The notes under the pieces were generated by a model, which worked only from the letters and a program-made list of their open reading frames with translations, searched no databases and had not been told where the DNA came from. Shown piece by piece: positions 1 through 11,359 of a stretch of DNA of 64,000 nt (positions are counted from its first letter, which is position 1; every line of letters starts with the position of its first letter). Origin of the DNA: Cryptomeria japonica. Lineage: Eukaryota > Streptophyta > Pinopsida > Cupressales > Cupressaceae. Both the position numbers and the translations under genes were made by a program. The stretch covers positions 128,331,640-128,395,639 of the forward strand of contig NC_081410.1 of the NCBI RefSeq assembly GCF_030272615.1, in the 5' to 3' direction.

Positions 1-1020
1 GACTTAGTCACCTGTCTCCTGACTATTGAAGAGTTTTATCACTGAGTTAACAAGCAAAACAACATAATGGAAAACAATCACTAAACAATGTGAGCTATGC
101 TTAAAACTTTTCTTTGAGTGCTGTCTTTTATATTGGTTTTCGATTATTATCCCTCTGAGTAACTTGAGGAAGTCTATCTTGACTAAGAGGAGCAAGGATT
201 GGGGGCATAATATTTTCTTGTTTTCTGCTTGTAGGAATGATCCCAATGATCTGGAAACATCTAAATTAGCTGGGTGTCTGTAATAAGAGCCTTCACATCA
301 AGGTGGAATCTCCTCACATACCTCGACTCCGTTTATTTGAATGCTACAGGGAGGTTCCCATCATCCCTTTGTTCATTTTGAGGGAATTTCTTTATCATGC
401 AATCCGAGTCCCTGTGAAATCTGTCCAAGGATATGAACGAAAAAAAGGTCATTGTGGACAAGATCATTAATATTGCACATGAAAAAGAAGGAACTCTACT
501 CTGCCTGCTATAATTGTAAAACGCTCAGTGATGAAACTTAAGCATTTCAAATCCAGTGACTAGGTTTAGGTTGCATCTCGTTTTGCATCTCATCTTGCAT
601 TTCATTCTGCATCTCATGAATTTCAAGTGATTTTGATATAGTAACAATGCTTTCTCTATCTTTTGAATGAGAGTTGGAAACATCATCATTTCTTCACTAA
701 GTGGTCTCTTTTCATCATTTCTCCGATCGAGTACTTGTGTTTTTGAGATATTAGCTGCATACATAAGCATCTTATATAGATTCATACATTTCATTATTAC
801 TCATTTGCATTCATCTTATTGCATATAAAAAAAAACATGAAAAATTTGCATTATTCATTATTCATTATTCATTCACATTCATTTATTTACATATGAAAAG
901 AAAGAAAAATAGACACCCATATTCCATTTGCATTGCATACATTCATGCTGAAAAGAAATGCATACATATATAATAAAGCATATAGAACAACATCTCATAA
1001 TCAATCAACACAAGTACGAT
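1..1020. other. AT-rich non-coding stretch, probably internal to a decayed LTR element
   Basis: No coding region is recognised here. The stretch holds ATTCATT-type simple repeats at about 850-895 and GCATACAT-type motifs near 940-970. Similar GCATACATACAT wording stands in the 3' non-coding part of the Tat-like element at 24349-31773 (near 30190). Together with the polypurine tract and LTR start at 2065-2078, this suggests that the block is the 3' internal part of a related element entering from the left edge. The link is an inference from motif style, not an alignment. Confidence 0.35.
571..618. repeat. 12-bp tandem repeat, four copies
   Basis: Four contiguous 12-bp units of the form YTGCATYTCRTB begin at 571, 583, 595 and 607. 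Because the unit is a multiple of three, the minus strand reads as a repeated tetrapeptide rich in Met, Cys, Lys and Arg. No surrounding gene is recognised, so the reading frame is probably incidental. Confidence 0.7.
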
Positions 1021-1133
1021 GAAATCAAATCAAGAGCTTGTAAATCGGCTGTCTTGAGTCCATTTTCGGGATTGAAATCGAAATCTGATGTCAACTCTCT
1101 CATCGAAATTTCACAAAATTTGGACCACTTAGC

Positions 1134-2068
1134 GCTTTTCATCAAAAGCTCATTCTCTCTTCTAATTGCACTCAATTTCCCGTTAATCAACGCTGAATCT
1201 CAATTTAATTTCTACAAATCAACTTTGCGCTCAATTTCTTGCTAAAATTTAAAAAATTCCTCTAAATCAATTTGTGCTCAAACAACTTATCATCGCTAAA
1301 AATTGCCTATCATCATGAACCCTCACTATCTTTCGATTTCACCCTCGAGGGGGCATACTCGTGACCTTATGACCTCACATTCTTCAATGTCGAGAAAATT
1401 TTCAAATCTTCACTGAAAGACGAGCAAAAAATCTTTTTCAACTAAAGAAAATCAATCAAATCCTCATCGCTAGGGGCATCTCAACTTCACCGCTTTATAT
1501 CAAGTTGAGATCTTTCGATCATCTGAATCAAATCAATCGCTAGGGGCATATCAGTTTCATCGCTTCAAATCAAACTGATATTTGTCTTTTATCTGAATCA
1601 ATCTCTTAACATTAATCATTTTCATCGCTTTTCATCAAGCTGATTATTCGTTTAAACTCAATCAAGGGTTTAAAGAGTTTCTTTGACCACTCAATCTAAG
1701 TAGGTGTTCAGTATTCGTTGCTTTGGATCAAGCTGGATAGTTTATCTTCATCATATCTTGATCAATCAAGTTCAAGATCGATTTTATCATCACTCACCGT
1801 GTCTAGATCAATCAAGTTCTAGATCAGTAAGATCCGCTTCTTGATCAATCAAGTTCAAGTTTGGTATCTTTTGTTTTCTATCATTCCTAAGTTCAATCAA
1901 GTTCGGGAATGATATCGCTTTAATCAGACTTCATTCAGCTTCGTCGCTTTGAAACAAGCTAAATACCTCGCTTTTCATCTAGTTTGTGATCAATCAAGTT
2001 CAAAACTAGTATCTCCTAGACATCAAATTTTCTTTGAACCAATGCGCTGCTCGCACATTAATTCAAAG
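1134..2068 (+). repeat. Array of about ten stem-loops with conserved loops and differing, paired arms
   Basis: Perfect or near-perfect inverted repeats follow one another. Class A has 10-nt arms and a 14-nt loop of the form CRTCGCTTNNNANC: 1478-1511 (arms ATCTCAACTT/AAGTTGAGAT), 1548-1581 (ATATCAGTTT/AAACTGATAT), 1613-1646 and one near 1942-1975. Class B has the 10-nt loop TCAATCAAGT: 1755-1778 (ATCTTGA/TCAAGAT), 1802-1823 (TCTAGA on both sides), 1840-1859 (CTTGA/TCAAG), 1880-1913 (ATCATTCC/GGAATGAT around it) and 1979-2009 (CTAGTTT/AAACTAG around it). A smaller hairpin lies at 1134-1149. The last, 2032-2068 (CTTTGAA/TTCAAAG), runs into the polypurine tract. Two class A units follow the phrase GCTAGGGGCAT. 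The array sits just upstream of an LTR start, so it is probably the 3' non-coding region of an LTR element. Confidence 0.75.
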
Positions 2069-2077
2069 AGGGGCAAA
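2065..2077 (+). other. Polypurine tract of a decayed LTR element
   Basis: A purine-rich run (AAAGAGGGGCAAA) abuts a TGTAATACC LTR start at 2078, which is the usual layout of a second-strand priming site. Its left half is also the 3' arm of the last stem-loop of the array. Confidence 0.6.
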
Positions 2078-2930
2078 TGTAATACCTAAAAATGGTCATC
2101 TAAACCATGAGCCCCTAATCTCGACAATGTTACCAAGGTCCTAACCAAAGGCAATTAAATCAATCTTGAGCACACAATTAATTTCTTAAATCATCAATGT
2201 CACATGGCAAAATGAATAACTCAATATTAATTAAATATTTATTTAATTAATTGATCATTCCAAGTAAATTATTTTAAACATTATCTTATTTATTTTAATT
2301 AAATATATTTTGCATATTTAATTAAAATAAATTAATTTGCCATAAATCTTCAAAAAAGGAAACAAATCAAGAAAGAGGAATTGGAAATTATGAGCACAAA
2401 TCTTCAAAAATGGAAATAAATAAAAAAAGGAATTAATTGACCAAGAAAGAATTAAAAATTGAGAAAAGAAATCAATTGGAGATAATATTGAAAAATACAA
2501 ATTAAAAATTGATAAATAATCTCAAAGAAAGCAATTAAAACAATTAAATATTAAAATTGAATGAAATAGAGAATAAATTAGTTTTTTCTTAATTTTATGT
2601 TAATTTTTATTCAATTTCCTTTAAAACTGAAAAAAGCATCCAATCACATCAATTCACCTGGATTGTGCTTCCTCTTGGAAAATCTTGACCGCTCATCATC
2701 ATTTGATCTCAGCCGTTGGTTTCTTTATGAACTTTCTATAAATTCAGTCTCTCATCTCTCATTCAAAAAAAATCCTGGAGAATATATTGTTATTATACTG
2801 TTTTTGCTCTAGGTTCATTGATATATTGCCTACATATTTAGATCATTTATCTCATTTATTGCTTAAATCTTGTTAGATTAATCTTGCATCCATCTAGCAT
2901 TAATATCATGCTCATATAGATTAAAATCCT
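2078..2930 (+). mobile_element. 3' LTR start of a decayed Tat-like LTR retrotransposon (fossil; right end unresolved)
   Basis: The LTR opens TGTAATACCTAAAAATGG directly after the polypurine tract. This is close in wording to the start of the solo LTR at 14496 (TGTAGACACCTAAAAATG). A promoter-like TATAAA at 2737-2742 followed by a pyrimidine-rich initiator region marks a likely transcription start inside the LTR. The right boundary was not found, because copia-like sequence follows. Old and broken. Confidence 0.5.
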
Positions 2931-3179
2931 TTGTCTTGGTGTTGTCTAGTCACTGGTATTGCTTATAATCTGAGAGCAATCTTATACTCGCATCTTTTAG
3001 AAGGCAATGGGTTGATTTGTTATGGTTTTTCATATTCATATTTATATCTGTCTAACCATGCATGTAATGACTTGATTGAAGTGTTGTGTATTCCAGATAC
3101 AAATATAGGTCCACTTTTCACACACATAGGTTGTAGCTTTTTGAGTCATTATCTTTTGAGCAGTGAGTTCTAGGCAGTG

Positions 3180-3445
3180 TGCGTGAATGCTGGTGCATAC
3201 CCCATTGTAATATTTTCACATACTATTGCAGAGTATCATCTTATTGTGGGTAGGTTCCCACAATGATTTTTCCCTTAACCGGGTTTTCCACGTCAAAATA
3301 TTGGTGTTGTGTGTTGTGCTTTCAATTTTCTTATCTTTGTTATTGTTGCAGTTTATCAGATTTGTATTTCTGGTTAAGTTTGTAGATCCGGTGAAAAGTG
3401 ATTCACCCCCCCATTCAGTTTTCCTTCATTGGTGTTGCCAAGAGG
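3180..3445 (+). mobile_element. Ty1/copia LTR 3' end (fragment)
   Basis: The stretch has the signature of plant copia LTR ends: a GGGTTTTCCACG block near 3280 and GATTCACCCCCC near 3402, as in the two better preserved copia LTRs at 33975-35668 and 61289-62136. No start and no target duplication could be assigned. Confidence 0.5.
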
Positions 3446-3492
3446 TGCTCTGTTTATGGATCTACAATCATTCTAGCCATCCGCTTTTCTTT

Positions 3493-5000
3493 TTAAGGTT
3501 TTTGTGTTTCTCCTAGTAGGCCTGTAATTATGTCAATCCCGATTTCAATGGCTAGTGAATATTGCTTCTTTTGTTTCTCAATCGACTTTTTCAGCCACGG
3601 GGTAGATGAAGGATTCGCTGGACTTTTGACAGACATAGTATTGGTGGTGGTGGTAGGATTTAATAAGGAAACATCAGAAGAAGGAATCTGGGAATTTACA
3701 TCATCAACTGGAGAAACAAGCAGATTTTTCTCTCCCAACTGGTGGAGAAATTGAGTGTCTTCCTCACTAGAGCTGATTTGCAAAGCTGTCCTCTTCTTCT
3801 TAGGTGGTAAGTCTGCCCTAGACACATTGGTCTCTGATGTTGATTTTCCTACTACCCTCTAGGGAACTTGAGAAACTATACTCATTTCCTTTGGCATTAA
3901 TTTTTATGATGAAGAACTAGAATGACTTGTAATTGCATGCTCCAACCATGCTTGCGATATATCTAGGATTTGTGTTGCCCTACTTTTGATGTCCATTTCT
4001 TCTTTGTTTTTTGGCCATTGAAAAAGGGAGTAAGCTAACATTCTGGTACGAACTATCAACCAGGTTTTAATTATCATCAACATTCTCTGGAATAGAGGAA
4101 ATGATGTTGAAATTAAGCATGTGACTGAGGGTTAGCTGCATAAAGTTTCTCCTGAATACTTCACTCTCATCAATGCAATCTTCCCAAAAATCCTCCAACT
4201 TGGGCAGGTGAACATAATAGACTGCTCCATAGAAATTCTTTCTGACATAAATTTTATTTTCAAAATGGGTTCTCATTGGCAAAGAAGGGAGACCTAACTC
4301 AGTTAGGAGCTTGTTAGAGAATTTTGTAGATTCATTATTTTTACAAGAGAAATGAGACAGGCTCAAGGGAAAAGAATACCCCCTATTTCTAATTTTAACA
4401 TATTTGATGTTCACAAAAGCCATTTGATAACAAAACACAAGATAATCAGAAGGATACCTAGATAATTTTAGTGGGGCTTTTTCATAAGCTCCAATCCTCA
4501 CATAAGAGAAACTCCTGAATTAAACATAGAAACTACCATAAGTTCGAATTAGAGCCATAACCTCCTCTGAAATTCTTTTCTCAGGATTTCATTCAATATC
4601 TTTAATGTCTGTCATTGGGAAAGCATCATGGATGCAAGATAAATTCCTCATATCCTCTCCCTTATGTAACTGAGGGAAACAAATGTAAATAGGAGAACCA
4701 TTGGAAAGGTTACCAACTTGTCTCAGACCTAGCCAAGAAATTCTTCCAGTGGCTATCACATAGAACCACACGGAGCATAGGTGAAATCGCTTCCTGTCAT
4801 TAAATTTAATAAGTTGTTCATGCAAAGAGTCACATATCAATTTTTCCCAATCAATCTAATTTTTATCATCACAAATGGTTAGAAAAAACTGACACATCCA
4901 TTCCTCAAAGAATTCCGTTCCCGACCTACCAACCACATGACACAACAACACAATAATACCCACAATATCATCCCAAAAGAGTTATGTTTAAATTTAGGAA
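3493..5000 (-). pseudogene. Broken ORF cluster of an unrecognised, probably mobile-element-borne family
   Basis: Open stretches on the minus strand at 4589-4840, 4067-4501 and 3493-3825 read in order like parts of one protein, with further similar residues up to about 5000. The upstream part has a WEKLICDSLHEQL-type helix and aromatic/hydrophobic blocks. The middle part is rich in Tyr, Phe and Leu. The last part begins with a basic PPKKKR patch like a nuclear localisation signal and is then Ser/Thr-rich. No domain is recognised. A similar arrangement (I-x-W-x-D helix, then a basic patch, then an acidic stretch) appears at 62440-63900 on the other strand. Whether it is a host pseudogene or a transposon ORF is open. 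It is broken. Confidence 0.4.
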
Positions 5001-6005
5001 GGCAACCTAGATTTACCAAGTTGAGGATCTTTCAACCATCCTTGAGAAATTGTGTCCAGGCACCAATCTATCCGGATATGGAAATATTCTCACCTTGACT
5101 GGAAAGATAAATCTATCTCCTCTTCTCTCTCGGGAAGATGTAGTGCAAGAGATGTTATTTGTATCTATTTTGGCTACTAAACTCTTATTTGTACCTCAAA
5201 TTTCTTGCAAGTGTGGGTGATAATGCTGTACACAAGAGAGGACTAGTTCTAGGCATGCAATTGTAGAAGGGTAGCCTCCAGCTTGAGAAAGAGATGATTC
5301 AATAACCTTCTGTGAAATGGGAGATCTCTCTAAACTATTTAGTCTTTTCTAGATATCATGCAAGGTGAAAGGGATGACTTTTGTATCTTTAATGTATTCT
5401 AGTTTATTCTCTATGGGTTGGGAGGGTTTTGGTGCCACTAAAACTAAGTGCAGGAATGCTAGGGTTCCCAATAAAGGATGAAAGCTCAAATTGGGATAAA
5501 AAATGATAGAGTAGTGAGGAAAGCAGGAGTTCATGAATGCCAAATTAAGAAGCTTCTACTATTTTATCAACAAGAAAACTACAAATTTCAACAATTTTAA
5601 ATGAAGAGAGCGTCTATTTTTGAACCTGGTTTTGTGTTTCCATTCGAGCATCCTTCCCAACTTCTCAGAAGTCTTGAATGCAAATGGCATGAGGGAGGTT
5701 GACAAACACATGAAAACCTAGAGCAATAAATCTTTGAGTTTCAACGGCTGTTGTACTACTTTGGGATTTGAAACAAATCTTTTATTAAATGCCTTATTTA
5801 TTGCCCATTACAAAAAAGCACTCCGCTAACATCGCAATGCAAGTGACCGACTTTAGGCTCTCCACCATCGGAGTTGGATAGTCGTGTCTGTTGAGAACCA
5901 TTGAACAAATAAAGTGTGTGTGAGAAAAATCCTATAGTACGATCAACCGATGTATCATTTGTGAGGGACCCACTAACATTGGACTATCGAAGATCGGGCA
6001 AGACA
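5001..6005. other. No gene recognised
   Basis: Minus-strand open frames such as 5349-5543 are short and resemble nothing I know. The block ends where LINE endonuclease-like sequence begins (a LDETK-type motif near 6010). It may include the decayed 5' part of that LINE. Confidence 0.4.
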
Positions 6006-6009
6006 AGGC

Positions 6010-6945
6010 TTGATGAAACTAAAGTTTATTCAAGTTTCATAGCAATATCTCGATAATGCGGGGTGGGGCCCCTTTTAGACATGCACAAGATTTGACGCCT
6101 AAAGGCTTATTGGTTGATCGAGGGTTTTTACAACTACCACAGGTGAGGGATTGTCGCGATGATGTGACGTTTGCGACATTAAAGGTTGACCATGGGAAAA
6201 ATGTGCAGTACAAGCAACACATGGTAATTCGAGCAGGATTATCTGGAATCCTAATACTGTGGAAGTAACTATGATAGTGATCGAAGATAACTAGATAGCA
6301 ATCATTGTAAGATGTAAGGTAATAAATACAACCTTTCCCATGATTAATATGTATGGGTCCACTAAATGGAAGGACAAATCAGAACTTTGGAAATCTATAC
6401 AATCTATATTTAAAGAAGATGATAGGGAATTTATCATCCTTGGAGGAGATTTCAATGCAATTTTGGATTTGTCAAAAAAAGTAGTGGGTTAAATAAAGTA
6501 AACCAAACAATGCTGGACTTCAAAGACTTTGTAGATATTATGAAAGTAATTGATCGTGTTTCGAAGAATGAAACTTACACATGGACCAATAGGAGGGTAG
6601 GGTTTACCAGTATTGCGGAAAGGCTAGATCGCTTTTTCATTGGGAGTGGTTGGTTTAAGAAAGATACAAAATGGACATCTAACATCTTACCATTATCCCT
6701 TTCTAATCATTTCCCTGTCCAACTTGAAATAAGGGAAGATGTAAGACCAAAAAAAGGTTATTTTAAGTTCAAAAATATGTGGTGGCGGGATCCAACTTTG
6801 AAGGACAAACTTGAGTTCTGGTGGACGGAGAGTGACATTTTTAGTGGAACCATCAGCTTTTGCTTTATGAAATGACTGAGCTTTCTCAAAGACAGATTGA
6901 GACAATGGAATAGGAAATCATTCAAAAACACATGTCAAGAAAAAG
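6010..6945 (+). pseudogene. LINE endonuclease (APE-type) domain, broken
   Basis: The APE-like endonuclease nicks target DNA to prime reverse transcription. Visible are a LDETK motif near 6010, GLSGILILW near 6237-6263, GDFNAI at 6445-6462, then TYTWTNRR...ERLDRFF and SLSNHFPVQLEI in the open stretch 6510-6875. These are the usual successive blocks of plant L1 endonucleases (GDFN, TW.N, SDH with Asp replaced by Asn here). The frame changes between GDFNAI and the 6510 stretch, close to the A7 run at about 6474-6480. The end passes into the WWRDP...WW linker that normally leads to RT. The insert-like sequence at 6055-6220 does not fit the family well. Confidence 0.8.
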
Positions 6946-7224
6946 AAATGGTTAATGGTTGCTCCTATATATGTAATGTCCTGCTTTTGTATGACTAACA
7001 AACAATATCTAATTTGGAAGGGATAATGAAAAATTTCTTGTGGGAAGGGGCAAAGGATTTAAAGAAAATCCCTTTGATTAAATGGGATATAGTATGCATG
7101 ACAAAAAAAGGTGGTGTGGGGATTAGGAAGATTGCGTGGCAAAATAATGCTCTAGTGGCTAAACTAGTATGAAAAATGTTTAAAGAGCCTAAGAAAGTGT
7201 GGTGCCAAATTATGTAGAAGAAAT

Positions 7225-9043
7225 ATATTTTTTTGATCGGTAAATGGTACTTTATATTGATATTCCAAAAAACAGTCGATTACAAATGTTATATAATAAA
7301 ACAAAGACCACCAAAAAACTTGCTACAAAAAAGCAAGACATATACAGTCTGATAATTACATACAAAAAGTTGTCAATGTTCGTAAGAAAAAACTATTAAA
7401 TAGAAACTACTGTGGTATATTAACCACCACAATCTCCTTGCCTTTGTCGCATCCTTCCATGGCACGCACACGCTGGTCCTCCTCATTGACATGGTCATCA
7501 TGGGCTTCCAGGGGGAGGCCAATCCACAATGACCTACCACCCATGATGTTTTTGGAGCCTCAAGGCCTTCCGCATTTCTTCTTCAAAGAGGAACTCGAGC
7601 TTGAGTCCCCACCCAGTCTCCTTCCAAGAGAGGGGCTCCATTTTTCCAGCTCTAGTCAAATTTCAACATTCTCGCATGACCTTATGTAGTCCTGCACCCC
7701 TTGCATACTGATTTGGGTCGAAGCCATGCAAACTTCTTTACTACAGTTCACACTCCATAACAAAAATAAACGTAAGGGGGCCTAAAAATCACACGAATGC
7801 AGGAAAACACCATTCGGGAAAACAAAGCCTTCCCCATCCCTCACCATCCTGATGAAGCCCGTTAAGTGGCCTCTCCATTCTTCCTTCACACTATTCAAGA
7901 CCAACCAGAGCACACAATCCACCCCTAGCAACTCAAAGACCCACACAGTAAACATGGAAGCTATATCCACATTAGTACGATATTTAAATTCACTTAGCAT
8001 GTACTCATCCCCAAGAACAATGTTCACTCTATTGAGAAAATCCCGGTCTTCACACCTAAAGATGTTTGAGAGACGCTCATCAGAGATGGCACCCCAAAAG
8101 GCCACCATAGGACATGTCGCCTTAAGATAAAAGTTTGGCTCCATCATTGAACCAAAACACTAATCTTGCACCACTGACACTCTTGCAACTATCTTGCTGA
8201 AGACTCACTTCTCTACGCTCATTAACCAAGATCAATTTTGCTTCCTTACCACAATAACTCCCTTCATAAATGCATATCATCCTTTGATATCCTTGAGACA
8301 TTCCGTGTCTGCACACCATTAATGTGAGTACCCTTTTCGTGTGTACATCACATTTGGCCAACTCTCCAACACCGCCACCCTGCTCGATAAAACAACCCGC
8401 AATGCAGAGGAATGTTGATCATCATGGTCTATCAACTCGTAACGCCGCCAAGATGCACTCTAAACTCAACATTAAATTCTTGTCACCTCAATTGAAACGG
8501 ATAGTCTCTATCAAAATTTAGCCCCAAGATATCGCCTCTACTTGGGTACTGATATCCTCATCACCCCAACCTCCAAATTCAAAGCCTCATTTGCGTGTCT
8601 ATCTGCCTCTTGATTGCCACCTTGAAGAGTATGGGATATCTTGAAATCATCAAAGGATTTCAAGCAATACGAGATCATATCGATATCATGACTTATTTTC
8701 CAACTAAGCGAGCTACCATCAATAATTGCATTGACAATCACAAGGGAGTCCCCCTCTAGATGAGGCTTAGTCACCCCTATTATACGAGCCAAAAGTACAA
8801 CAAAAATAACCGCTTTGGCCTCAGCTTCATTATTTGGACCATTTGGCAACCTTTTCCATCCTTCACCAATTATGACCCCTAGAGAGTTCTTTGCAACACA
8901 TCCAACACTCAACAGTCCCAGATTACCCTTGGATGCATCGTCGAAATTGATCTTTGTCCATCCATCTTCTGGGGGTGTCCACTCAATCCCTCTCTCCCCA
9001 GCATCTACCAGATTAACCCGATCCTGCCCATTAACGAGCGTGC
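7225..9043 (-). mobile_element. 5'-truncated antisense LINE inserted in the 6010-12955 LINE
   Basis: The direct repeat AGAAGAAAT flanks it at 7216-7224 and 9044-9052, a typical target-primed duplication. On the minus strand the element ends in an oligo(A) seen here as a T7 run at about 7226-7232, preceded by a plant-LINE-like 3' end (ATATCAATATAAAGTACC in minus-strand sense). It retains an RNase H domain (about 8550-9040) and about 1.3 kb of downstream sequence with two unrecognised open stretches (8122-8361 and 7782-8147). The host LINE reads on at both sides, which fixes the insertion order. Confidence 0.88.
8538..9043 (-). pseudogene. RNase H domain of the antisense LINE
   Basis: The frame runs on unbroken to 9194, but sequence beyond 9043 is antisense of the host LINE, so the real LINE part is 8538-9043. 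Motifs in order: GWTKINFDDASKGN (first Asp), NNEAEAKAV (Glu), LEGDSLVIVNA (Asp) and GGNQEADRHANEAL (last Asp). All four acidic residues expected for the Mg-dependent RNase H site are visible. In plant LINEs this domain follows the RT and removes RNA from the hybrid. No start codon is claimed, because the copy is 5'-truncated. Confidence 0.85.
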
Positions 9044-9447
9044 AGAAGAAATGCTTGGATAGTATGGATTGTAGTCGTATCCTTACTGCAACTAACAATA
9101 TTGGGAGGCCCGTGACTTGGAAATTTATTTGGGAATGTAGAAAACTCATTGTGGAGAACTTATCTTGGTATATTGGGAAAGGAAGAAAGGCCAAATTTTG
9201 GCATGATTCTTGGAATGGAGAAATATCCCTAGCTATGGCTGTGAATGACCTAGGCTAGATAGAAAGGATCACTAGCAATAATAGAATGTATGTGGTGGAA
9301 TATGTTAAGCAATCCATGAAAGGGAAAGGTTTTGATTGGGATTGGGACTTGATTAATCATCTTTCAATACCAATTACAAAAAAGACGTTTTTCTAGAACT
9401 ACTAAGGTAGAGAAGAATTGCACTTTGTTCAGATGAGGATGAAATAA

Positions 9448-10709
9448 TGTGTTTCATGCTTAAAATCATCATGTTGAATAGGAAATAAGAACAATCATAA
9501 AATCCTTAACTATTAAGGCAAATTCAAACACAAATCAATGAAATAAGATGCATGAATGAAAGAATTAAACAATTAACATAATTGAAAACCGCCTCAATTG
9601 CATTGTAGCTTCTCTTCTCCAATTTGTGTGGTAGGTGGCTCTCAAGTGTTGCATTGGGATTTCCTACATAGATTAGACACAATAATTTTGAAGGCTATGA
9701 TTCTAGCTTGAATTGAAAAATTGATCTTGTATTTATAGATTTTTGAATATGACGAGGTGAGAAAATGAACTGAAGTGTTGATTGATACTTCACTGATTTT
9801 GATTGATTAGTTAGGTGAATTGGTTGATCTGTTAACAAGATAGATTGATTTGTTAACTCATTTGATTAATCAGAGGACTGGATAGATTAGGGAGATGACT
9901 GAATAGATTAGCCAGTTGACTAGATTTAGTGGGGAGAAGACTAAAATGATTGATTAGTCAAAAAAGGTGATTTGGAGTGAAAAGGGGAGATTGGAGAGTT
10001 AATTGATTTGATGAACCAGTCATGATTTTCAACATGTGCTGTAGGAGATGAAATTGAAATTCATTTTCATTTTTATTTTTATTTTTATTTGGATTTTTGA
10101 ATGCTAAAATGCACATGAGATTTATTTGAAATTCATTGAAATGCAGATTTGGTGAAATGTGAATTTGAGAAAATGAAATTAGATGGAATTAGTTGAAATT
10201 CGAATTTAGGGAATTGGAGGAATACGTTAATTAATTAAATAATTTAAATGAAATTAGTTAATCATTAGAAATAAAATTAATTAAATAATATTTGAAATTA
10301 GTTAATCATTAGAAATGCACATGAGATTTATTGAAATTAGAAAGAATTAGATGGAATTAGTTGAAATTCGAATTTAGGGAATTGGAGGAATAAGTTAATT
10401 AATTAAATAATTTAAATGAAATTAGTTAAACATTAGAAATAAAATTAATTAAATAATATTTGAAATTAGTTAATCATTAGAAATGCACATGAGATTTATT
10501 GAAATTAGAAAGAATTAAATAAATAATATTTGAAAGGGGGTTAAATGATTAATTAAATAATGGATAGAAGTTGGATAATTAGTAATGATTGAAACTGATG
10601 ATAGAGTTAGTTTAGACGACAATTAGCTTAATTAAATAATTAAAGAATTATTTAACTAATAAGACGATAAATTCGTACATGATTGACGAGACATTTTTAG
10701 ATGTGTACA
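9448..10709 (-). mobile_element. LTR of the TGTA-CACC/CATC family inserted in the LINE (fossil)
   Basis: Read on the minus strand it starts TGTACACATCTAAAAATGTC, the same family as the solo LTR at 14496-15919 (TGTAGACACCTAAAAATGTC), and it ends near GATTTTAAGCATGAAACACA. The LINE continues on both sides (RT-downstream sequence to about 9400, zinc-binding domain from 10767). Flanking 5-mers do not match (AATAA versus ACATG), so either the flanks have drifted or the insertion is not a simple solo LTR. Very AT-rich. Confidence 0.65.
10194..10525. repeat. 178-bp direct duplication inside the LTR
   Basis: The word TGAAATTCGAATTTAGGG starts at 10194 and again at 10372, and the sequence matches closely from there to about 10525. 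The period is 178 bp with two copies, the second shorter. It contains multiple TTAATTAA motifs. Confidence 0.8.
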
Positions 10710-10766
10710 ACATGGACCACATAAAAATTTGGGAACTACTCTGTTAGGATTAGATACAAACTATAA

Positions 10767-11012
10767 GTGACTATGAGGGAGAAAAAATATTGGCCATTTG
10801 TTTTATGTTGGCACAAAGCTATTCTTCCTAAGGAAGGAGCCTTTTTGTGGACCCCTCTTCATGGTAGGATATTAACTAGGGATAAACTAAGATTGATTGG
10901 GATAAAAGGTCCGAATTGCTGCCCATTGTGCTATTTAGATGGAGAAAGTATTGACCATCTATTACTGTGGTGCCCATTCTCCATTCAATATTGGGAGTGG
11001 TTGTTAGTATAA
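10767..11012 (+). pseudogene. LINE zinc-binding (zf-RVT) domain
   Basis: This is the region downstream of the RT in plant L1-like elements. Visible are W-x-KAILPKEGAFLWTPLHGRILTRD, then KGPNCCPLCYLDGESIDHLLLWC, with the C-x2-C and H-x3-C pairs expected for the zinc site and the ES-x-DHLL block typical of the family. The open stretch ends soon after WEWLL. It belongs to the host LINE, resumed after the LTR insertion. Confidence 0.85.
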
Positions 11013-11359
11013 TTGGATTGGAATACTACGATGCAATCATCATTACAATCTTTTCTTATCAGTTGACCATGTTTCAATAAAAAGTCTATGTGGGGTAGCA
11101 TTTGGATCATTGCCCCTTCAATAGTGGTGTGGTAGATATGGAAGGAAAGAAATAAGCAGATTTTCACTGATAAAGCTGCGAAGGTTGAGGAAATCACCAA
11201 GAAAATTGAAAGGGGTAAATGTGAAATGGCAAATACAGTGTTGAAAAACATGAGAATTCTAAATTTCACAACCTAGGATAATAATATTAAAAAAAATTGG
11301 GAAGGTTTGAAGCCTATAAATAATATCATTTGAACTAAGACAAAGATTAGAGGAGAGGC

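Noticed and set aside
240-250. 11-bp match ATCCCAATGAT to 12958-12968 as the target duplication of the large LINE
   Set aside because: Sequence after 250 does not read as the start of a LINE, the distance is too long, and the match is short enough to arise by chance.
1134-2068. CRISPR-like array
   Set aside because: Conserved parts are loops of hairpins with variable arms, spacing is irregular, and the context is a plant retroelement.
8538-9194. Single 218-codon minus-strand gene
   Set aside because: It spans the junction of two LINEs. The part beyond 9043 is antisense of the host LINE.
9443-10714. Clean solo LTR call for 9448-10709
   Set aside because: Flanking 5-mers AATAA and ACATG do not match, so only an LTR is claimed.
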